A stretch of DNA of 64,000 nt from an uncultured Pirellulales bacterium (GTDB lineage: Bacteria; Planctomycetota; Planctomycetia; Pirellulales; Thermoguttaceae): assembly GCA_938015445.1 (NCBI GenBank), contig CALLPE010000008.1, positions 62,001-126,000 on the forward strand, in the 5' to 3' direction. The number at the start of each line of letters is the position of its first letter. Within the stretch, counting starts at the first letter, position 1. The notes beneath the pieces were generated by a model, which was given only the letters and a program-made list of their open reading frames with translations, was not told the DNA's origin and did no database searches. This document shows, piece after piece, positions 42,907-51,163 of this stretch. A program made the translations under genes and the position numbers.

Positions 42907-44190
42907 CTACGGCTGGCTACGGCTAGTTCGACTTTTGTTGGGGTTGGCCGACGCAGCCAGCACGCGATCCACCAGCGCCAACGCCTCTGCTTTGGTGCGG
43001 ATCCGGCCGTCGAGTTGCTCGGCGCGCACACGATGCAGTAGCTCCTTAAAGATCGGTCCGGGTTTCACGCCGTAGTCCAGCAAGTCTTGGCCGCTCAGCA
43101 GCGGCGGCGGATCAAGACGCTCTGCCGGCTGCTGTAACAACTGCCGGCAATACTGGCTTGCTTGTCTTTCTTGCTCACCGGAGGCTTCTAACAGTCCGAG
43201 CAGCTCTTCGATCCCCGGCGCAATTAGCAGCGGTTGCAGCGCAGACCACGGCATACTGCGGGCGTTGCGCACCGCCTGAAAATGGGTGATCAGCCAGCAA
43301 CAGCGGTCGGTCTCGGCGTTCGACAGTCGCCAGCGGCGCCCCACCGCCGCAGCAGCCTGCGCATCGACCAGCTTGTGCAACAATGCGGCCAAGGCCAAGG
43401 GGAACGAAGGTTGCTGTAGCCGTCCTAGCGTTTCCAGTGACTGCTCGAGACGTTGCTGGGCGGACGGCTCAGCGACGACGATCTCCGGCAGGATGGCGGC
43501 CGCCAGATTGCTTTCCAGCAGCAGATTGACGGCCCGTACCCGGTCTGGCCCGGTCAGCATGCGGCGCATTTCCTCGGCGATCCGCTCGGCGCTAACGACG
43601 GTGATCTGATGAGCCATTTGTCGAATCGCCGCAAAGGTGGCAGGCTCGATGGCGAATTGGAACGCTGCCGCAAACCGCACTGCCCGAAGCATTCGTAGCT
43701 TATCTTCGGCGAAGCGTTGTTGCGGCTCGCCGATTGCTCGGATCAGTCTGGCACGCAGGTCCTCTTGTCCGCCGACGAAGTCCAACACCTGCTGGGCCAG
43801 CGGATCATAAAACAGTCCGTTTATCGTGAAATCGCGTCTGCGTGCATCTTCGACGGCCGAGCTAAACACAACGGCGTCGGGATGCCGCCCGTCGCTATAG
43901 GCGATGTCTTGGCGGAAGGTGGCCACCTCCACGTTCCCGGCGGCTTTGGGACCGCGCACCGCGATCACTCCGAATGCTGCCCCGATGGCCAGCGTCCGCC
44001 TGTAGCCGAACAACTTGCGGATCTCCGACGGTTTGGCGTCGGTGGCGACGTCGTAATCTTGCGGCGTGCGCCCAAGCAACAGATCCCGGACGCATCCGCC
44101 GGCCCAGTACGCCTGGTAGCCGGCCTGCTTTAGCCGCCGCACCACCTCGGTGGCGAATCGTCTCTGTGCTTCGGGATCGGTTTGCGGCAT
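42907..44190 (-). CDS. CCA tRNA nucleotidyltransferase / poly(A)-polymerase family
   Basis: About 427 residues from ATG 44190, with ATG 44199 and GTG 44229 also possible. The N-terminal catalytic domain shows AYWAGGCVRDLLLGRTPQDYDVATDAKP with the two catalytic Asp of DYDVAT, followed by RRDFTINGLFYDP and DLRARLIRAIGEPQQRFAEDKLRMLRAVRFAA. The remaining ~200 residues are helical, including AALLHKLVDA. Members add CCA to tRNA 3' ends. Poly(A) polymerases share these motifs, so tRNA specificity is likely but not certain. Confidence 0.88.
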   Translation of the reverse strand: MPQTDPEAQRRFATEVVRRLKQAGYQAYWAGGCVRDLLLGRTPQDYDVATDAKPSEIRKLFGYRRTLAIGAAFGVIAVRGPKAAGNVEVATFRQDIAYSDGRHPDAVVFSSAVEDARRRDFTINGLFYDPLAQQVLDFVGGQEDLRARLIRAIGEPQQRFAEDKLRMLRAVRFAAAFQFAIEPATFAAIRQMAHQITVVSAERIAEEMRRMLTGPDRVRAVNLLLESNLAAAILPEIVVAEPSAQQRLEQSLETLGRLQQPSFPLALAALLHKLVDAQAAAAVGRRWRLSNAETDRCCWLITHFQAVRNARSMPWSALQPLLIAPGIEELLGLLEASGEQERQASQYCRQLLQQPAERLDPPPLLSGQDLLDYGVKPGPIFKELLHRVRAEQLDGRIRTKAEALALVDRVLAASANPNKSRTSRSQP

Positions 44191-44597
44191 CGCGTGCATT
44201 CCGACGACGTTTCTGGGGTGTTTGGTCACCCCAGTTTAGCACCTGCTGTCGATTACCACAGCGGCTATATCTCGGTTACCTCAGCGGCTGTGGCGGACTG
44301 AAACATGGTGACAGTGACATCGAAAATGGTTTCCGCCGGCCAAAGGCGCACGGAGCTGACGCCTCGGTGGCAAAGCTCGTCAGCGGGCTACCACTAGAGG
44401 GGCCGCGAGGATGACACCAGGTTCGCCTGCATAACGTGCCTAGCAAGTGTACGGGTGCAAGATGTCAAGCCTAGGGCGGCATTACGCGGAGTAACGTGTT
44501 GCGTTCAGCCGGCCTGGCAATAGCGGATTTTGGCTGAGTTGCTGGAAGAATGCGCTCGGAATATGGTCGAAAGTGTTCACAATAATGCACAAAATGC
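44191..44597. other. Spacer with duplicated TTACC-CAGCGGCT units
   Basis: GATTACCACAGCGGCTAT (~44251) recurs as GGTTACCTCAGCGGCTGT (~44274), a 23-bp period. Nothing else was recognised until the promoter of the microcompartment operon. Confidence 0.6.
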
Positions 44598-44651
44598 TTG
44601 ATAGCGAGTCAAAAATCTGTCATAATATGAAAGGTATCAATCACTCGCTAT
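44598..44651 (+). promoter_or_regulatory. Sigma-70 promoter and candidate operator of the microcompartment operon
   Basis: TTGATA (44598-44603) and CATAAT (44621-44626) are separated by exactly 17 bases, a near-consensus -35/-10 pair. The next 38 bases lead to the ATG of the DeoR-type regulator (44665). A perfect 9-bp inverted repeat, ATAGCGAGT (44601-44609) and ACTCGCTAT (44643-44651), overlaps the -35 box on one side and the early transcribed region on the other. That position suits autoregulation by the DeoR protein. The local sequence is strikingly AT-rich for this genome. Inference from sequence only. Confidence 0.7.
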
Positions 44652-44664
44652 AAAAACGGGAAAA

Positions 44665-45432
44665 ATGCGCACCGAGCAGCGGCGTAAGCAATTGTTGGAG
44701 TTTGTTCGTTTGCGCCGCTTCGCGTCGCTGCCGGAGTTGGTGCAGGAACTGGGGGTTTCGGAATCGACTATCCGGCGTGACCTAGACTATCTGGAGGAAG
44801 TTGGTTCGGCTCGGCGGACTCACGGCGGCGTGCTTTATGCAGGCGACCTGCCGAAGTTCCCACACTTCGAGATGCGCCAACCGGCCGACTGGCCCAAAAA
44901 GCGCGCCATTGCCCAACGCACTGCCGAGCTTATCGCCGACGGCGAAAGCATTTTGCTCGACGGAGGAAGCACCACCTACGAAGTGGCCCGGCTGCTGGTC
45001 GGCCGGCCCATACACGTGGTGACCAACTCGCTGCCGGTGGCCAACTTGCTGGCGGCCGACGCGCGAGCCGATCTGGTGATGATCGGCGGCAATGTCTGCC
45101 CGCGAACCGGAGTAGTGTTAGGCCCTTACGCCGACAAGATGCTGGCTTCCATTCGGGTCCGCAAAGCCATACTCAGCGTGGCAGCGATAAACGAAGAAGG
45201 GTTTTTCAACAACAACCTGCTGCTAGTCGAGACCGAGCGCGCCATGATGCACGCCGCCACCGAGGTGATCGTCGTGGCCGACAGTACCAAGTTCGGTCAT
45301 CAAAGCCTGGCGCACTTGTGCCCGCTGGGCGAAGTTGACTGCTTGGTAGTCGACGACCAGGTCGATCCCCAGTGGCGCGACAAGGTGCTGGCCGCAGGCG
45401 TGAAACTGCTAGTGGCGCAAAACAGCGTGTGA
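44665..45432 (+). CDS. DeoR/GlpR-type transcriptional regulator
   Basis: 255 residues. The N-terminal winged helix-turn-helix ([20 protein letters not shown], then [16 protein letters not shown]) and the DeoR C-terminal effector domain ([19 protein letters not shown], then [16 protein letters not shown], then [17 protein letters not shown]) are clear. DeoR-type repressors usually sense a phosphorylated sugar. As the first gene of the microcompartment operon, it probably represses it until a deoxysugar intermediate such as fuculose- or rhamnulose-phosphate appears. pduL starts 13 bases after its stop. Confidence 0.93.
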   Translation: MRTEQRRKQLLEFVRLRRFASLPELVQELGVSESTIRRDLDYLEEVGSARRTHGGVLYAGDLPKFPHFEMRQPADWPKKRAIAQRTAELIADGESILLDGGSTTYEVARLLVGRPIHVVTNSLPVANLLAADARADLVMIGGNVCPRTGVVLGPYADKMLASIRVRKAILSVAAINEEGFFNNNLLLVETERAMMHAATEVIVVADSTKFGHQSLAHLCPLGEVDCLVVDDQVDPQWRDKVLAAGVKLLVAQNSV

Positions 45433-45445
45433 GTACGGGCAACGT

Positions 45446-46123
45446 ATGAGCACAGCCTCAACAATCGGCCGCAAAGCGGTCGACCGCAAGTTGGTCGAGC
45501 AGATCGTCCGCGAGATTGTATTGCGGCAGATCGGCGGGCCGCCGGGCAAGCCGCACCTGGTGGTCAGCGTCTCGGCCCGGCATGTGCATCTGAGCCAACA
45601 GGATCTGGAGACGCTTTTCGGCCCAGGCGCCAAGCTCACGGTGATGAAAGAGCTGTATCAGGAGGGTTTTTTCGCTGCCGAGGAGACGGTGATGGTCGTC
45701 GGGCCGCGACGGCGAATGCTACCGACGGTCCGCGTGCTCGGCCCGGTGCGGCCGGAAACCCAGGTGGAGATGGCCTTCACGGATTTGATTTCGCTGGGGA
45801 TCGACGCGCCGGTGCGGGCCAGCGGCGACATCGAAGGCACGCCCGGCTGCGTGCTGGTCGGCCCAAAAGGCGTGGTGGAACTGAAAAAAGGCGTCATTCG
45901 GGCCGAGCGACACGTGCACATGGGCCCGACCGATGCCGAGTATTTCGGCGTGAAGGATGGCGACCGGATGCGGTTGCGGGTAGTGTCGCGGTGCACTACT
46001 GTTTTCGAGGACTTACTGGTTCGGGTGGGCAAGAAGATCAAGTTGGAAGTACACCTCGATACCGACGAGGGCAACGCCTGCGATATCGACCACGCCCAAA
46101 CCGTAGAGTTGCTTAAATCGTGA
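45446..46123 (+). CDS. pduL: Phosphate propanoyltransferase PduL (microcompartment phosphotransacylase)
   Basis: 225 residues. Residues ~12-30 ([19 protein letters not shown]) form an amphipathic helix of the encapsulation-peptide type, followed by a Gly/Pro linker. The two PduL barrels carry the zinc-site sequences [20 protein letters not shown] and [20 protein letters not shown]. The enzyme converts acyl-CoA and phosphate to acyl-phosphate and CoA, recycling CoA inside the shell. Its product would be the substrate of the acetate kinase encoded three genes downstream. Confidence 0.95.
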   Translation: MSTASTIGRKAVDRKLVEQIVREIVLRQIGGPPGKPHLVVSVSARHVHLSQQDLETLFGPGAKLTVMKELYQEGFFAAEETVMVVGPRRRMLPTVRVLGPVRPETQVEMAFTDLISLGIDAPVRASGDIEGTPGCVLVGPKGVVELKKGVIRAERHVHMGPTDAEYFGVKDGDRMRLRVVSRCTTVFEDLLVRVGKKIKLEVHLDTDEGNACDIDHAQTVELLKS

Positions 46124-46173
46124 TGACCCAAAGGAGCCGCGAACCCAAAGCCGTTCTGAACCAACCGACAAAC

Positions 46174-46189
46174 CTGGGCTAAGGCCCAG
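46174..46189 (+). other. CTGGGC/GCCCAG hairpin in the pduL-BMC-H spacer
   Basis: CTGGGC (46174-46179), loop TAAG, GCCCAG (46184-46189): a perfect 6-bp stem about 50 bases after the pduL stop. No U-run follows, so it is more likely an mRNA processing or stability element than a terminator. Confidence 0.5.
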
Positions 46190-46238
46190 AAGTGGTGCTC
46201 GCGACGATACCGACCGAGAAAGCGTGGAGAAATAGCAA

Positions 46239-46280
46239 GTAGTTGTCGTTATCGAATCCGTAGTGGTCGTTACAAAATCC
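46239..46280 (+). repeat. 21-bp tandem duplication upstream of the first BMC-H gene
   Basis: GTAGTTGTCGTTATCGAATC at 46239 and GTAGTGGTCGTTACAAAATC at 46260, each followed by C. The units match at 17 of 21 positions. They lie about 95 bases before the shell gene ATG. Confidence 0.85.
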
Positions 46281-46374
46281 CAGGTCACTGATCGTGGCAA
46301 TATGTATTTCCATCCCGACCCGGTTGTAGCGGGAAGTTGCTCTAAAACTTAGCAGGTGAGGGGAGATGAACACC

Positions 46375-46683
46375 ATGGCAAAGTCCAAATCGATGGAAGC
46401 GTTGGGGATGATCGAGACCAAGGGGTTTGTGACCCTGGTCGAGGCCACCGACGCGATGCTCAAAGCGGCCAATGTGGAGTTCCTTGGGTGGGACAAGGTT
46501 GGCAGCGGTCTGGTCAGTGCGTTTGTGACCGGCGATGTGGCGGCTGTCAAAGCGGCCACCGACGCTGGCGCGGCTGCCGGAGGCCGCATCGGCGAGATCG
46601 TCAGCGTGCAGGTCATTCCCCGGCCGCATGACGACCTGAACGTGGTACTGCCCACGCCGATCAAGAAAGGTGCTACCGACTAG
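46375..46683 (+). CDS. BMC-H shell protein (hexameric), first copy
   Basis: 102 residues from ATG 46375, which sits 9 bases after GAGGGGAG; an ATG at 46366 is too close to that site. It is a single BMC domain: [57 protein letters not shown] and VSVQVIPRPHDDLNVVLP. The pore-loop position reads KVGSG. Hexamers tile the facets of the polyhedral shell and their pores pass substrates. It is followed by a second, different BMC-H, as in Planctomycetes-Verrucomicrobia type loci. Confidence 0.96.
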   Translation: MAKSKSMEALGMIETKGFVTLVEATDAMLKAANVEFLGWDKVGSGLVSAFVTGDVAAVKAATDAGAAAGGRIGEIVSVQVIPRPHDDLNVVLPTPIKKGATD

Positions 46684-46867
46684 GATAACCTGGCCGCCCT
46701 GCCGACCGGCGGGCCGCAGCGCGTGCTGGGCGATTCGGGGGCCATAGCTACGCCATGCCTGTGGTGTGCCCTTGGGCCGCCTGGCGGGCAGCGTCCGAGC
46801 AGCCAGCACACCATCGCACCGTTACAGTTCAAAACCTGATAGGTCAACTACAGAGGGGTTAACAGCA

Positions 46868-47137
46868 ATGCAAGACGCCATCGGACTACTGGAAACCAGA
46901 GGTTTAGTGGCATTGGTCGAGGCTACCGACGCCATGGCCAAGGCAGCCAACGTGCAGATCGTCAAGCGCGTGCAGATAGGCGGCGGGTTGGTGACGACCA
47001 TCGTGCGCGGGGACGTAGGCAGCGTGCGGGCGGCAGTCGAGGCTGGGGCCAACGCCGCTTCGCAGGTGGGCGAGCTGGTGGCCAGCCACATCATCCCCCG
47101 ACCGGCCGAAGGCGTGATCGCCGCGTACCTGACGTGA
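46868..47137 (+). CDS. BMC-H shell protein (hexameric), second copy
   Basis: 89 residues from ATG 46868, with AGAGGGG ~10 bases before. It is a single BMC domain ([60 protein letters not shown]). The pore loop reads QIGGG, unlike KVGSG in the first copy, so the two hexamers probably differ in permeability. It has the minimal length of the fold with no C-terminal extension. It is 184 bases downstream of the first copy. Confidence 0.96.
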   Translation: MQDAIGLLETRGLVALVEATDAMAKAANVQIVKRVQIGGGLVTTIVRGDVGSVRAAVEAGANAASQVGELVASHIIPRPAEGVIAAYLT

Positions 47138-47188
47138 TCGACTCCGCGGTGCGCCGGAGCACGCTAAGTTTGCGCAAGCGCGGCTGGC

Positions 47189-47220
47189 GCCGGGTTTTCG
47201 GCCCGCGGGGGCAACCCGGC
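47189..47220 (+). other. Hairpin between the second BMC-H gene and ackA
   Basis: GCCGGGTT (47189-47196) pairs with AACCCGGC (47213-47220), an 8-bp perfect stem around a 16-base G/C-rich loop. A partial terminator or an mRNA-stabilising element that raises shell-protein transcript level is plausible. No U-run is present. Confidence 0.55.
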
Positions 47221-47337
47221 CATAGCGCAACTAGCCGCCTGGTGTTCGCCGTCGCTGGGACAGTGCACCAACTGGTGTCGGTGCAGGTACTGAGTGGTCG
47301 AGGCCGCTGACGCACCGTTACCGCATGGAGGTAAGCA

Positions 47338-48534
47338 ATGAAAATCTTGGTGGCCAACATCGGTTCAACCAGTTTCAAGTACCGGCTGTTCGATATGGCG
47401 GCGGGCATGCAGCTTGCCCGCGGCGGCATCGAACGCATCGGCTCGCCCGAGAGCCGCTGCACGGTGGAGATCGGGCCGCACAAACAGGAACTGCTGCTGC
47501 GCGTGCCCGATCACGGCGAGGCAGTGCGCCAATGCCTGGCTCAGCTTACCGACGAGAAGACCGGCTGCTTGAAGGATGCCGGCGAGGTATCGGCCATCGC
47601 CTTCAAGGCGGTACACGGGGGGCGAATCAGCGGCGTGCAGCGGGTGACGCCCGAGGTGCTCGCCTCCATGGAGGAAATGAATTGCGTCGCTCCGGCGCAC
47701 AACCCGCCGTACATTGCGGCTATGCGTCTGCTGGGCGAACGATTCCCGCATATCCCCTTGGTAGCGGCATTCGAGACCGACTTCCACCGTACCATCCCGC
47801 CGGCCAACCGCTATTACGCCATTCCCTGGGAGTGGGCCGAGCAGGGCCTGGTCAAGCGTTACGGTTTCCACGGGGCCAGCCATCGTTACATCGCCACGCG
47901 CACCGCCGAGTTGTTGGGGCGCAACGACCTGCGGTTGATTTCGATCCACCTGGGCGGCTCCAGTTCGCTGTGCGCCATCCGCAACGGCCAGAGCGTGGCC
48001 GCCAGCATGGGCTTCAGCGCGCAGAGCGGCTTGCCGCAAAACAATCGCGTGGGCGACTTCGACCCGTTCGCCCTACCGATCATCATGAAACACACCGGCA
48101 AGACGCTGGAAGAAGTGCTCCAGGTGCTGGCCTCCGGCAGCGGCCTGCTGGGCCTGAGCGGCGTCAGCGGCGATCTGCGCGACATCGAGCAGGCGGCCAA
48201 GGCCGGCAACCAGCGGGCACAGTTGGCCATCGACGTGTTCGCCAGTTACGTGCGGCACTATTTGGGGGCGTACCTGGTGGAGTTGGGCGGGGCCGATGTG
48301 ATTGTCTTCACCGGCGGCATCGGCGAGAACCGGGCTGAGTTCCGCGCGCTGGTCTGCCGCGACCTGGAGGAACTGGGCATCGTGCTCGACGCCGAGCTGA
48401 ACCGCACAGCCAAGGGCGAGGCTCGTATCAGCGCCGCCCACAGCCGCGTACAAATCTGGATCATGCCCACCAACGAAGAATTGATCGTCGCCCGGCTGGC
48501 CGCCGATTTGTTGCAAGCGCAAGCGAAAAACTGA
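47338..48534 (+). CDS. ackA: Acetate/propionate kinase
   Basis: 398 residues, the usual length, starting at ATG 47338 after GGAGGTAAG. Motifs are [16 protein letters not shown] (N-terminal ATPase signature), [67 protein letters not shown] and [16 protein letters not shown]-type at the C-terminus. It transfers phosphate from acyl-phosphate to ADP. In this operon it would recover ATP from PduL-derived acyl-phosphate, probably in the cytoplasm, since no targeting helix is visible. Confidence 0.96.
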   Translation: MKILVANIGSTSFKYRLFDMAAGMQLARGGIERIGSPESRCTVEIGPHKQELLLRVPDHGEAVRQCLAQLTDEKTGCLKDAGEVSAIAFKAVHGGRISGVQRVTPEVLASMEEMNCVAPAHNPPYIAAMRLLGERFPHIPLVAAFETDFHRTIPPANRYYAIPWEWAEQGLVKRYGFHGASHRYIATRTAELLGRNDLRLISIHLGGSSSLCAIRNGQSVAASMGFSAQSGLPQNNRVGDFDPFALPIIMKHTGKTLEEVLQVLASGSGLLGLSGVSGDLRDIEQAAKAGNQRAQLAIDVFASYVRHYLGAYLVELGGADVIVFTGGIGENRAEFRALVCRDLEELGIVLDAELNRTAKGEARISAAHSRVQIWIMPTNEELIVARLAADLLQAQAKN

Positions 48535-48754
48535 CGTGAAGACGCGAAAACCCAGAAACGCGAAAACCCGCAAATACGCGAAAAACACACAGACATGCCA
48601 ACGACTGGGAAATACGCGAAACAGATAAATACGTCAAAAAACGCCCAAAAGATGGCCAGAAAGATGAACGAAACACATTCGGCAAGCGAATTGGCAGGCG
48701 AGCTGGTCGGCACCGACTGCCATGCCCACGCCGGCGCTGCCCGAGGTTGATGTC
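48535..48754 (+). repeat. Purine-rich spacer with four ACGCGAAAA units
   Basis: ACGCGAAA occurs at 48542, 48558, 48576 and 48614 on the coding strand, within an A-rich, U-poor leader of the BMC-P gene. Related AACGCGAGG / GAGCGAAAAAAC fragments precede the second BMC-P gene (~50826) and the aldolase gene (~52468). Confidence 0.75.
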
Positions 48755-49078
48755 ATGCTGCTAGCCAAGGTCACCGGATCGCTGGTATCCACACAGAAGA
48801 TCAGCACCATGGTCGGCCGCAAGCTGCTGCTGGTCGAGTTGTATCGGGTAGATCCGCAGTCGCGCGACCGGCTGGCAAGCACCGGGCGAACAATGGTGGC
48901 GGTCGATACAGTCGGGGCCGGAGAGGAAGAGGTGGTCCTGATCACGCAAGGCTCCAGCGCGCGGCTGACTCCCGAGACACGCAACCTGCCGGTCGATACG
49001 GTGATCATCGGCATTGTCGATAAGGTTCACGTGGGCAACGTGTGCGTGTACGACAAGGAGAAAGCTAGAGTGGTGTAA
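48755..49078 (+). CDS. BMC-P (EutN/CcmL-type) pentameric shell protein, first copy
   Basis: 107 residues from ATG 48755; an ATG at 48722 would add 11 residues not typical of the family. Pattern: MLLAKVTGSLVSTQKISTMV, GRKLLLVELYRVDP, VAVDTVGAGEEEVVLITQGS, then VDTVIIGIVDKVHVGN. BMC-P pentamers cap the vertices of the shell. This copy is the longest of the three, with a Lys/Arg-rich end (YDKEKARVV). Confidence 0.94.
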   Translation: MLLAKVTGSLVSTQKISTMVGRKLLLVELYRVDPQSRDRLASTGRTMVAVDTVGAGEEEVVLITQGSSARLTPETRNLPVDTVIIGIVDKVHVGNVCVYDKEKARVV

Positions 49079-49181
49079 CAAGCGCCGACGCCGCCGGACG
49101 GAAAAAAACAGCGCGCCCGTGGCTGTAGCGGCGCCTGGGCCGTGTGCCGCGGCAGCCAACAGGGCCGGTAGCCGCCGGGGA

Positions 49182-49238
49182 GAATCGTTTTCGGAAGGAG
49201 GAATCGTTTTCCGAAGGAGGAATCATTTTCGGAAACCG
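49182..49238 (+). repeat. Three 19-bp repeats carrying Shine-Dalgarno-like AAGGAGG
   Basis: GAATCGTTTTCGGAAGGAG at 49182, GAATCGTTTTCCGAAGGAG at 49201 and GAATCATTTTCGGAAACCG at 49220, with a period of 19. Units 1 and 2 end with AAGGAGG across the unit junction, at ~49195 and ~49214. They lie 75-130 bases before the aldehyde dehydrogenase ATG, too far to be its ribosome binding site. Confidence 0.93.
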
Positions 49239-49313
49239 AATAGTTGCAGCAAACCAACCGACGAGTCATCCGCTGGACAGCATATCGACAGCACGCATTA
49301 CAAGTATTAGGAC

Positions 49314-50759
49314 ATGGCCATGCAGATCGACGAAACCCTTATCCGCAGCGTCGTCGAACAGGTTTTGCACCGTCTGGGGACGAACGGGAACGTATTGGGT
49401 CCGGTCGGCCGCAGCTATCACGGCCGTTTCGGCATGTTTACCGACGTTAACGAGGCGGTGGCCGCTGCCCGAGATGCCTTCGAACAGCTCTCCCGCCGTA
49501 CCTTGGAGGACCGCAAACGGATCATCGACCATATCCGGCGGCTGGCCATCGAGCACAGTGTCGAGCTGGGCACGATGGAGATGAACGAAACGAAGATCGG
49601 CCGGCTGAAGCACAAGATCGAAAAGCTGCGTACCCTGGGCGAACGTTCGCCGGGGGTGGAGTTCCTCCGCAGCGAAGTGTATAGCGGCGATCACGGGCTG
49701 GCGGTGATCGAGCACGCTCCGTTCGGGGTCATCGGGGCGGTCACGCCAGTTACACACTCGCTGCCGACGATCACCGGCAACGCCATCAGCATGATCGCCG
49801 CCGGCAACACGGTGGTCTTCAATCCGCACCCCAGCGGCAAGCGCGTGGCTGCCGAGGGCGTGCGCCGCTACAACGAGGCCATATACCGCGACCTGGGCAT
49901 CGACAACCTGATGTGCGTGATCACCGAGCCGACGCTCGACACCGCCGAAGCCCTGTTCAAACATCCCGACGTGGCCTTGCTGTGCGTCACCGGTGGCCCG
50001 GGAGTCGCTCGCGCAGCCATGCAGCAAGCCAAACGCGCGATCGTGGCGGGTCCGGGCAATCCGCCAGTGGTGGTCGATGAGACTGCCGATCTGGACAGGG
50101 CGGCCCGATGCATCATCCAAGGCGGTGCCTACGACAACAATTTGCTGTGCATCGCCGAAAAACAGGTGTTCGTGGTCGATCAGGTGTTCGACAAGATGCT
50201 GGCCGCCATGGAACGCGCAGGCGCAGTGCGGCTGAACACCAGGGAGATCGAAGCCTTGACCAAGGCTGCCATTCGCACCGTCGGCGAAGGCGAGCACAAG
50301 CACGATGTGCCGGCCAAGGAGTTCATCGGGCAGGACGCCGCCGTGTTGGCCCAGGCCGCCGGCAAGAAAATACCGCCCGAGTGCGAACTGATCTTCGGCG
50401 AAACCGAGGAAATGCACCCCTTTGTGCAAGTCGAGCAGATGATGCCCTTTTTGCCATTCGTGCGGGCCAGGAACATCGATCATGCCATCGAAATGGCCGT
50501 CCGCAGCGAGCACGGCTTCAAGCACACCGCCATTATCCATTCCAACAACGTGCGCAACATGACCCGGATGGGAAAAGCGGTAGATACGACGCTGTTCATC
50601 AAGAACGGGCCGTGCATGGCAGGGCTGGGACTGGGCGGCGAAGGTTATCTGTCGTTTTCGATCGCAGGCCCGACCGGGGAAGGCATCACTACCCCGCTGA
50701 CCTTTACCCGCGAACGACGCTGCTCGATGATCGACGACCTGCGCATCTTGGGCAAATAA
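49314..50759 (+). CDS. CoA-acylating aldehyde dehydrogenase (PduP-like), microcompartment core enzyme
   Basis: 481 residues. Residues 4-22 (IDETLIRSVVEQVLHRLG) form an N-terminal amphipathic encapsulation-peptide helix, followed by a short Gly/Asn linker. The ALDH fold has APFGVIGAVTPVTHSLPTI, NTVVFNPHPSGKRVA, LCVTGGPGVARAAMQQAKRA and the catalytic cysteine in AYDNNLLCIAEKQVFVV, as in PduP/EutE. It oxidises an aldehyde (lactaldehyde or propionaldehyde) to the acyl-CoA with NAD+. Its product would be the PduL substrate. Confidence 0.95.
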   Translation: MAMQIDETLIRSVVEQVLHRLGTNGNVLGPVGRSYHGRFGMFTDVNEAVAAARDAFEQLSRRTLEDRKRIIDHIRRLAIEHSVELGTMEMNETKIGRLKHKIEKLRTLGERSPGVEFLRSEVYSGDHGLAVIEHAPFGVIGAVTPVTHSLPTITGNAISMIAAGNTVVFNPHPSGKRVAAEGVRRYNEAIYRDLGIDNLMCVITEPTLDTAEALFKHPDVALLCVTGGPGVARAAMQQAKRAIVAGPGNPPVVVDETADLDRAARCIIQGGAYDNNLLCIAEKQVFVVDQVFDKMLAAMERAGAVRLNTREIEALTKAAIRTVGEGEHKHDVPAKEFIGQDAAVLAQAAGKKIPPECELIFGETEEMHPFVQVEQMMPFLPFVRARNIDHAIEMAVRSEHGFKHTAIIHSNNVRNMTRMGKAVDTTLFIKNGPCMAGLGLGGEGYLSFSIAGPTGEGITTPLTFTRERRCSMIDDLRILGK

Positions 50760-50781
50760 CACCTAGCGGCGATTGCCACGC

Positions 50782-50813
50782 TTAAACCCGGTGAAAGTTA
50801 AACCCAGTGGCAG
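50782..50813 (+). repeat. 16-bp TTAAACCCRGTG duplication
   Basis: TTAAACCCGGTGAAAG at 50782 and TTAAACCCAGTGGCAG at 50798, in the spacer between the aldehyde dehydrogenase gene and the second BMC-P gene. Confidence 0.8.
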
Positions 50814-50902
50814 GGCAGGGCTGAAAACGCGAGGAACAAAACGAAACATCGGAAAACACTGGATGCGGCCTGCCACGGCCGCGAGGAGCATGGCGAAAGG
50901 CG

Positions 50903-51163
50903 ATGTACTTTGGGCGGGTTGTGGGGACGGCCACGGCGACCGTTAAGCATCCCTCGATGCAGGGCTGCAAGTTACTGCTGGTCATGGCATTGCAGGCGGA
51001 TCGAAAAAGCATCGAAGGTGACCCTGTGCTGGTCATCGACACGCTGGGAGCAGGCATCGGCGACATGGTGATGATCACCAGCGACGGCATCGGCGCGCGC
51101 GAGTTGGTACGCGACGAACGCTCGCCGGTGCGCTGGTCGGTGCTGGGCATAATCGACCAATGA
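50903..51163 (+). CDS. BMC-P (EutN/CcmL-type) pentameric shell protein, second copy
   Basis: 86 residues: MYFGRVVGTATATVKHPSMQ, GCKLLLVMALQADRK, VLVIDTLGAGIGDMVMITSD, then SPVRWSVLGIIDQ. This is the canonical minimal EutN/CcmL fold capping shell vertices. Its stop overlaps the start of the RpiB-like gene (ATGA at 51160), so the two are translationally coupled. Confidence 0.95.
   Translation: MYFGRVVGTATATVKHPSMQGCKLLLVMALQADRKSIEGDPVLVIDTLGAGIGDMVMITSDGIGARELVRDERSPVRWSVLGIIDQ

Noticed and set aside
49266-50762. Minus-strand frame of 498 residues opposite the aldehyde dehydrogenase gene
   Set aside because: Shadow of a clear aldehyde dehydrogenase; composition is His/Gln/Val-rich as expected for an antisense frame, with no family motif.
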